From contig CANFKD010000008.1 in assembly GCA_947447115.1 (NCBI GenBank), positions 1-38,595 on the forward strand: a stretch of 38,595 bases of DNA, written 5' to 3'. The notes below the pieces were generated by a model. It worked only from the letters and a program-made list of their open reading frames with translations, had not been told where the DNA came from and ran no database searches. Shown here piece after piece: positions 33,643 through 38,595 of this stretch. The stretch's first letter is position 1. Each line of letters begins with the position of its first letter. Made by a program: the position numbers and the translations under genes. Source of the DNA: Caulobacteraceae bacterium (GTDB lineage: Bacteria > Pseudomonadota > Alphaproteobacteria > Caulobacterales > Caulobacteraceae).

Positions 33643-34638
33643 CTAGGGCGAGGTCTTGCCTTTGGGCGTGTAGTGCCGGTACCACTCGACAAAGCGCGGC
33701 AATCCCACCTCAAGGGGGGTGGTCGGATGGTAGCCCGTGACCGCTGCGATCTTGGAAATGTCGGCAAAGGTCGCGGTGACGTCACCAGCCTGCATATCGG
33801 TGAAGACTTTCTTGGCGGGGATGCCGATGGCCTGTTCGAGGATCTCGATCATCTTCATCAGGCCGACGGGCTGGCTGTCGCCAATATTATAGACCTGATG
33901 GCGTTCCGCGCCCGTTCCCGCAGGTGGGCAAGGAATCAGGCCAAGGATGCCGTCAACAATATCGTCAATATAGGTGAAGTCGCGGGCCATCTGCCCCTGA
34001 CCAAAGACGCTGATGGGCTGCCCGGCAAGGATCTCACGGGTAAAGCTGTAATAGGCCATGTCCGGGCGTCCCCACGGCCCATAGACCGTAAAGAACCTGA
34101 GACCCGATTGGGGCAGGTCATAGAGGTGGGCATAGGAGGCGCTCATCAACTCGCAAGAGCGTTTGGTCGCCGCATAGAGCGAGGCGGGCGCAATGGCGGG
34201 GTCCTGCTCGCTAAAGCCCTGACCGTTCAAGGGCCGGTCGCCATAGACCGAGCTGGACGAGGCATAGATCAGATGGTTCAGGCGCGGCGCGTGGCGGCAA
34301 GCCTCGAGCACACTGAGATGACCGGTCAGGTTGGAATGGGCATAGGCAAAGGGATTATCGATCGAGTGGCGCACCCCGGCTTGAGCGGCCAGATGGATGA
34401 CACAGTCTGCGCCGCTATTCTTGACCAACGCGGCCATGGCACCCGTATCGGCAACATCCATCCGCACCATCCTGAACCCCTTGTGGGAGTTCAAGGTCGC
34501 GGCGCGCGCCTCTTTCAGGGCGGGATCATAATAGGCGTTGAAAACATCGACGCCGATAACCTCTTGGCCAGATGCAAGCAGCCGTTCGCACACAGCTCGG
34601 CCGATAAATCCTGCCGCACCGGTCACAAGAAGGGTCAT
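33643..34638 (-). CDS. lspL: UDP-glucuronate 4-epimerase, short-chain dehydrogenase fold
   Basis: A 331-residue NAD-dependent epimerase interconverting UDP-glucuronate and UDP-galacturonate. GAAGFIG at 7-13 is the NAD loop; the catalytic triad is in ASSSSVYG (126-133) and Y155-x-x-x-K159 (YAATK). The blocks DVFNAYYDPALKEAR and HLAAQAGVRHSI separate this group from GalE. ATG 34638 begins MTLLVTGAAGF; a longer reading is unlikely. Its substrate would be supplied by Ugd, encoded 1.1 kb away. Substrate choice is by similarity; the LpsL/CapI type fits best. Confidence 0.83.
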   Translation of the reverse strand: MTLLVTGAAGFIGRAVCERLLASGQEVIGVDVFNAYYDPALKEARAATLNSHKGFRMVRMDVADTGAMAALVKNSGADCVIHLAAQAGVRHSIDNPFAYAHSNLTGHLSVLEACRHAPRLNHLIYASSSSVYGDRPLNGQGFSEQDPAIAPASLYAATKRSCELMSASYAHLYDLPQSGLRFFTVYGPWGRPDMAYYSFTREILAGQPISVFGQGQMARDFTYIDDIVDGILGLIPCPPAGTGAERHQVYNIGDSQPVGLMKMIEILEQAIGIPAKKVFTDMQAGDVTATFADISKIAAVTGYHPTTPLEVGLPRFVEWYRHYTPKGKTSP

Positions 34639-34781
34639 GGCTCGCCTAACGCGCTGCAATCGGCGCATCCTCGCCGTCTCTAAGGACTGTTTGCCATGGA
34701 TTGAGCCCGGTTTCTACTGCGCCCGCCTTGCTGTATGAAGCCCATCAGGCACCCTCTTGTCCCAACCCGTGCAGGCCGATC

Positions 34782-35768
34782 ATGACCGACAGACCTTCGA
34801 TCCTTGTGGCAGGCGGTGCCGGGTTCATTGGCGCCCAGACCTGCAAGGCGCTCTATCAGGCGGGCTATCTACCCGTGACCCTCGATAATCTGAGCACGGG
34901 CTATCGTGCGGCGGTTCAGTGGGGTCCGTTTCACCGGGGTGATCTGCGCGACCGAGACCTGGTGATCCAGTTGGTCCGTCAGTATGACATCAAGGCCGCA
35001 ATCCATTTTGCAGCCTATAGTCTGGTCGGCGAGAGCGTGACCAATCCGGCCAAATATTATGACAATAATGTCGGGGCCGCGACGATCTTTGCCTCGGCCC
35101 TGATCGAGGCTGGGGTTGAGGCGCTGGTCTTTTCCTCAACGGCGGCGGTCTATGGCGTACCTAGCGTCTCGCCGATCCCAGAGACCCACCCCACCGTGCC
35201 GATCAATCCTTACGGTGCCTCCAAGCTCGCCTTTGAGGGCACCTTGCGCTGGCTGGGTGAGGCCCATCCCTTCCGCTGGACGGCGCTGCGCTATTTCAAT
35301 GCGGCGGGCGCGGACCCTGACGGCGAGGTCGGTGAAAGCCATGTGCCTGAGACCCATCTGATCCCTCTTCTCTGCAAGGCTTGCCTTGGCAATGGCAAGG
35401 GCCTGACGGTCTTTGGTCAGGACTATGACACCCCCGACGGCACGCCGATCCGCGACTATGTCCATGTGGTCGATTTGGCTGAGGCCCATGTGCTGGCCGT
35501 CGCGCGCCTGATCGGCGGCGGGGATAGCCGCATCCTCAATGTCGGCACCGGCGAGGGGGTGACGGTCATGCAGATGATTGAGGCGGCAGAACGCACCCTA
35601 GGCCTGAAGGTGCCCTATCAGGTCGGCCCGCGCCGTGCCGGTGATCCGCCCAGCCTTGTGGCCGACAGTCGCCAGCTTAAGGCTCTGCTCGGCTGGAAAC
35701 CGGTCTGTTCAGATCTCGACAGCCTGATCCGCGATGCGGCGCGCTGGCAGCGTAACCCGCTCTATTAG
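34782..35768 (+). CDS. galE: UDP-glucose 4-epimerase
   Basis: A 328-residue epimerase interconverting UDP-glucose and UDP-galactose. GGAGFIG at 11-17 binds NAD; catalytic S119/T120 and Y144-x-x-x-K148 (YGASK). The middle contains RYFNAAGADPDGEVGE and later DGTPIRDYVHVVDLAEAHVLA, the characteristic GalE blocks. ATG 34782 gives the standard start; an upstream in-frame start adds 27 unrelated residues. It is divergent from lspL across 143 bases and convergent with ugd, nine bases apart. Feeds LPS or capsule sugars. Confidence 0.95.
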   Translation: MTDRPSILVAGGAGFIGAQTCKALYQAGYLPVTLDNLSTGYRAAVQWGPFHRGDLRDRDLVIQLVRQYDIKAAIHFAAYSLVGESVTNPAKYYDNNVGAATIFASALIEAGVEALVFSSTAAVYGVPSVSPIPETHPTVPINPYGASKLAFEGTLRWLGEAHPFRWTALRYFNAAGADPDGEVGESHVPETHLIPLLCKACLGNGKGLTVFGQDYDTPDGTPIRDYVHVVDLAEAHVLAVARLIGGGDSRILNVGTGEGVTVMQMIEAAERTLGLKVPYQVGPRRAGDPPSLVADSRQLKALLGWKPVCSDLDSLIRDAARWQRNPLY

Positions 35769-35777
35769 GGCCCGGCC

Positions 35778-37082
35778 CTAGGGTCGGCCAATACTCGAAT
35801 AGGCAAAGCCCAAGGCCTGCATCTCGTCGGGGCGATAGACATTGCGCAGGTCGACAATGGTTGGGCTGTTGAGCAGGCTCTTGACCCGTTCCAGATCCAG
35901 CGCCCTGAACCGGTCCCATTCGGTCAGGATGACCATCACATCGGCCCCGTCCAGCGCCTCATAGGGGCCGGTCTTGAAATCGACATCGGTCAGCAAACGC
36001 TGCGCCTCGTGCATGCCTTCGGGATCAAAGGCCTGAATCTTGGCGCCGAGGGCCTGTAGGGCTGGGATGATGTCGAGGGAGGGGGCGTCGCGCATATCGT
36101 CCGTATTGGGCTTAAAGGTCAGGCCCAATATGCCCACCGTCTTGCCCGCGACCGAGCCGCCCAGCGCCTTGACGATCCGCCCTGCCATAGCCTTTTTGCG
36201 CGCATCATTGACCTTGACGGTGGTCTCCACCAGCGTCACAGGCGCGCCCGCATCGACGGCGGTCCTTACCAAGGCCAGTGTGTCTTTTGGAAAACAGGAG
36301 CCGCCATAGCCGGGTCCGGCATGGAGGAACTTGGATCCGATCCGGCCATCCAGTCCGATGCCCTTGGACACCTGCTGCACATCTGCGCCGACCGCTTCGC
36401 ACAGGTCCGCGATCTCGTTGATGAAGGTGATCTTCAGAGCCAAGAAGGCGTTGGCGGCATATTTGATCAGCTCAGAGGTCCTACGCCCGGTAAAGACCAG
36501 CGGCGTCTCATTGAGGTTCAGAGGCCGGTAGAGTTGGCGCATCACATCGCGGGCGCGCTCATCGTCTGTCCCGACCACGACCCGGTCGGGGCGTTTGAAA
36601 TCATTGATCGCGGCCCCCTCGCGCAGAAATTCAGGGTTCGAGACTACGGCGAACTGTGCATCGGGACGGCGCTCGCGGATCAGGCGCTCGATCTCATCGC
36701 CGGTGCCGACGGGGACGGTGGACTTAGTGACAATGACCGTGAAGCCCTCGATCAGATCGGCGATCTCTTGGGCTGCGGCATAGACATAGGACAGGTCCGC
36801 ATGGCCATCGCCTCGGCGCGACGGTGTCCCCACGGCGATGAACACGGCGTCTGCCCCGCGCACGGCAGCGGCGGCGTCGGTCGAGAAGAACAGCCGCTCT
36901 TCGCGCACATTGGTCTCGACGAGGGTCTCAAGGCCCGGCTCGAAAATCGGCATGATCCCGGCCTTGAGCCGTTCGATCTTGCTGCCATCCTTGTCGATGC
37001 AGGTCACCACATGGCCGAAATCGGCAAAGCAGGCCCCGGACACCAGTCCGACATAGCCAGTTCCGATCATTGCAACGCGCAT
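35778..37082 (-). CDS. ugd: UDP-glucose 6-dehydrogenase
   Basis: A 434-residue enzyme oxidising UDP-glucose twice with NAD+ to UDP-glucuronate. NAD fold MRVAMIGTGYVGLVSGACFADFGH at the N terminus; catalytic C263 in GSCFPKDTL; the block FTGRRTSELIKYAANAFLALKITFINEIADLCE; and the C-terminal domain with VGILGLTFKPNTDDMRDAPSL. GGAG lies six bases before the ATG. It is downstream of pseI on the same strand, with 86 bases between. Its product is the substrate of the 4-epimerase. Confidence 0.96.
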   Translation of the reverse strand: MRVAMIGTGYVGLVSGACFADFGHVVTCIDKDGSKIERLKAGIMPIFEPGLETLVETNVREERLFFSTDAAAAVRGADAVFIAVGTPSRRGDGHADLSYVYAAAQEIADLIEGFTVIVTKSTVPVGTGDEIERLIRERRPDAQFAVVSNPEFLREGAAINDFKRPDRVVVGTDDERARDVMRQLYRPLNLNETPLVFTGRRTSELIKYAANAFLALKITFINEIADLCEAVGADVQQVSKGIGLDGRIGSKFLHAGPGYGGSCFPKDTLALVRTAVDAGAPVTLVETTVKVNDARKKAMAGRIVKALGGSVAGKTVGILGLTFKPNTDDMRDAPSLDIIPALQALGAKIQAFDPEGMHEAQRLLTDVDFKTGPYEALDGADVMVILTEWDRFRALDLERVKSLLNSPTIVDLRNVYRPDEMQALGFAYSSIGRP

Positions 37083-37168
37083 GGGGGGCTCCGAAATTCA
37101 AGCGGCAGGGGCTATAGGGCTGGTGCGGACATAGGACAGATTTGTAACGGTCTTACGACGGGTCTAGA

Positions 37169-38233
37169 TCAGATCATGTCCCACGAGAAGGCCTCGCCGC
37201 GCGTCAGATCGCGCTTGGCCACCTTGCCCAGAACCTCGCCTAGATGACGCGGCGCAAGACCAAAGCCCGGGCGGATCGAGCGCACGTGAGCGGTGGTCAA
37301 GACCTCGCCTTGGGCCACATCAGCGACGACATAGAGCGAGCGGCGGAAGGATATATTGGCCTGTTCGCTGCCAAGCAGGTCATAGCCGACCTTGCCCAAA
37401 GCGCGCCAAGCCTCCTTGCAGTCGCGGGTCAGGGCGGTGAATTCGGCAGGCTCTAGGCTGAAGGCCGAATCGGGGCCGCCGTCGGAGCGGGCGAGCGTAA
37501 AGTGCTTTTCGATGACGCAGGCCCCAAGGGCGACGGCCGCAACCGAGGCGGCGGATCCGGGCGTATGGTCCGACAGGCCTGAAATGACGCCGAATCGCTC
37601 GGCCAGATCGGGCACGGTGCGGACATTGGCTTCGTCCATCGGAGCGGGATAGGCGCTGACACAGTGGAGCAGCACCACGCCCGGTGCGCCATGTTGCAGG
37701 GCTGTATCGACCGCATCACCGATCTCGGCCAGATTGGCCATGCCGGTGGAGATGATCATCGGCTTACCGCGCCGCGCCACCGAGGCGATCAGGGGCAAAT
37801 CAATCACCTCGAACGAAGCGATCTTATAGGCCGGGGCGTCCAGCCCTTCGAGCAGGTCAATGGCGGTCTCGTCAAAGGGGGTGGAGAAGAGGATCACCCC
37901 CAACTGCTTGGCCTTGGCGAACAGGGCCGCGTGCCATTCATAGGGGGTCTGCGCCTCGCCATAGAGGTCATAGAGCGTGCGCCCATCCCAAAGCCCGCCC
38001 TCGATGCGAAAGTCGGGACTGTCATGGTCTAGCGTGATGGTGTCGGGCGTATAGGTCTGGATCTTGATCGCGTCGGCCCCGGTGGCAGCGGCGGCCTCCA
38101 ACATCACCAGCGCCCGCTCAAGGCTGCCATTGTGATTGCCGGACAGTTCGCAGATCACGAAGGGCTCGTGTGCCAGACCGATCTTGCGGCCAGCAATCTC
38201 GATCTCGAGGGGTGGGGTGGCCTTGGAGGTCAT
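37169..38233 (-). CDS. pseI: Pseudaminic acid synthase (NeuB family)
   Basis: A 354-residue enzyme condensing phosphoenolpyruvate with a 6-deoxy-AltdiNAc hexose to give pseudaminic acid. NeuB catalytic domain: FVICELSGNHNGSLERALVMLEAAAATGADAIKIQTY at 26-62; the QTYTPDTIT and FSTPFDETAIDLLE blocks; STGMANLAEI; and EKHFTL in the later part. A SAF (antifreeze-like) domain closes the protein from about 295. The ISNGG-less PseI type (SxNH, QTYT) is closer to pseudaminic than to N-acetylneuraminic acid synthases. In Caulobacter this sugar modifies flagellins. It overlaps the upstream small gene by four bases. Confidence 0.88.
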   Translation of the reverse strand: MTSKATPPLEIEIAGRKIGLAHEPFVICELSGNHNGSLERALVMLEAAAATGADAIKIQTYTPDTITLDHDSPDFRIEGGLWDGRTLYDLYGEAQTPYEWHAALFAKAKQLGVILFSTPFDETAIDLLEGLDAPAYKIASFEVIDLPLIASVARRGKPMIISTGMANLAEIGDAVDTALQHGAPGVVLLHCVSAYPAPMDEANVRTVPDLAERFGVISGLSDHTPGSAASVAAVALGACVIEKHFTLARSDGGPDSAFSLEPAEFTALTRDCKEAWRALGKVGYDLLGSEQANISFRRSLYVVADVAQGEVLTTAHVRSIRPGFGLAPRHLGEVLGKVAKRDLTRGEAFSWDMI

Positions 38234-38577
38234 TGGCTGTCGTCCTCGTCGGTAATGACCGTTGCGCCTGTTGCGCGGCCAAAGGCCTTGCGGAACGGCT
38301 TTCGGGCCATGGGTTTCTTCTCGCCCTTAGCCTTACCGGTGATTTCCTTAAGTTTTACCGTCTGCATCATCGATAGGGCTTGGCCGGGCGCGCCCTTTTC
38401 GGGATCGCCAAAGGCACGGCCATAGGTCTTGACCCGTTCCTCGACCGAGCCGAGAAACTCCCCCTCCCATTCCGAAAGCTCAACGCCGCCCTTAGCGGCG
38501 ATGCGCCGGGCCTTGCGTAGGGCGTTCAGAGCCTGCCTTCGGGCTTGGGCTCTTTGATCGGGAGGGGTTTTCTTCAC
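38230..38577 (-). CDS. Unrecognised small basic protein coupled to pseI
   Basis: A 115-residue protein rich in Arg, Lys and Ala: a helical N-terminal part with repeated basic residues (RAQARRQALNALRKARR), a middle segment ELSEWEGEFLGSVEERVKTYGRAF, and a C-terminal basic tail ending in an acidic DEDDSQ. No motif points to an enzyme. The GTG at 38577 has GGAGG three bases before it, somewhat close, and the frame remains open to the window edge, so a start outside is possible. The four-base overlap with pseI suggests a joint role, perhaps in flagellin or surface glycosylation, but no function is assigned. Confidence 0.7.
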   Translation of the reverse strand: MKKTPPDQRAQARRQALNALRKARRIAAKGGVELSEWEGEFLGSVEERVKTYGRAFGDPEKGAPGQALSMMQTVKLKEITGKAKGEKKPMARKPFRKAFGRATGATVITDEDDSQ

Positions 38578-38595
38578 AGGCCTCCGATCGCCGAC

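Noticed and set aside
33673-34683. Long open reading frame on the plus strand opposite the UDP-glucuronate 4-epimerase gene
   Set aside because: The opposite strand encodes an intact epimerase with catalytic residues; the plus-strand frame shows no family pattern and reads like a shadow.
35766-35790. GC-rich palindromic patch between galE and ugd as a terminator
   Set aside because: The arms GGCC/CCTAGG overlap in several ways but give no single stable stem and no T-run.

Overview
The window is ordinary chromosome from a high-GC alphaproteobacterium, most likely a member of the Caulobacterales. The main evidence is the chemotaxis operon at 15.2-23.1 kb. Its gene order (cheX, cheYI, cheA, cheW, cheR, cheB, cheYII, cheD, cheU, cheYIII, cheE) is that of the major Caulobacter crescentus che cluster. 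A CleD-like receiver gene next to rpoH, a candidate serC leader and a pseudaminic acid synthase (used in Caulobacter flagellin glycosylation) agree with this. The genus cannot be fixed from the sequence alone. I see no insertion sequences, phage genes, CRISPR array, tRNA or rRNA.

Layout: 0-6 kb holds the end of atpC with a strong terminator, a small VOC-fold protein, serC-serA for serine synthesis, a PagL-like lipid A deacylase and purA. 6-9 kb holds the CleD-like receiver protein, convergent with rluD-rpoH. 9-13 kb holds a Tat-exported PhoD-type phosphatase, convergent with asd-rarD. GTP-type PEP carboxykinase follows at 13.2-15.0 kb after a 430 bp non-coding region. The che operon runs to 23.06 kb and ends in a hairpin shared with the opposing folE-hisI pair. 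Then come cysS, an SRPBCC protein, an IscU-like protein, yidD, thrS and a family 2 glycosyltransferase. From 29.9 kb to the end the genes are mostly for envelope sugars: an ArnT-like transferase, a polyprenyl-phosphate sugar synthase, a UDP-glucuronate 4-epimerase, galE, ugd, pseI and a small basic protein.

How they work together: the che genes form an excitation and adaptation system in which most neighbours overlap by 1-4 bases. Three features stand out in its less studied distal part. CheU carries a DxxxQ motif like the CheY phosphatases CheZ and CheT. CheYIII has an arginine-rich Cle-type tail and then a FliM-like SQDAIDSLL peptide near its C terminus. CheE resembles the C-terminal half of the separate CleD-like protein encoded beside rpoH, so one locus looks like a fused version of the pair in the other. 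In the sugar region, ugd and the 4-epimerase would make UDP-galacturonic acid. The polyprenyl-phosphate glycosyltransferase and the ArnT-like enzyme could then move that sugar to lipid A, which carries galacturonic acid in place of phosphate in C. crescentus. A 35-codon ORF with strong coding bias and a good ribosome binding site at 33.4 kb is a candidate undescribed small membrane protein.
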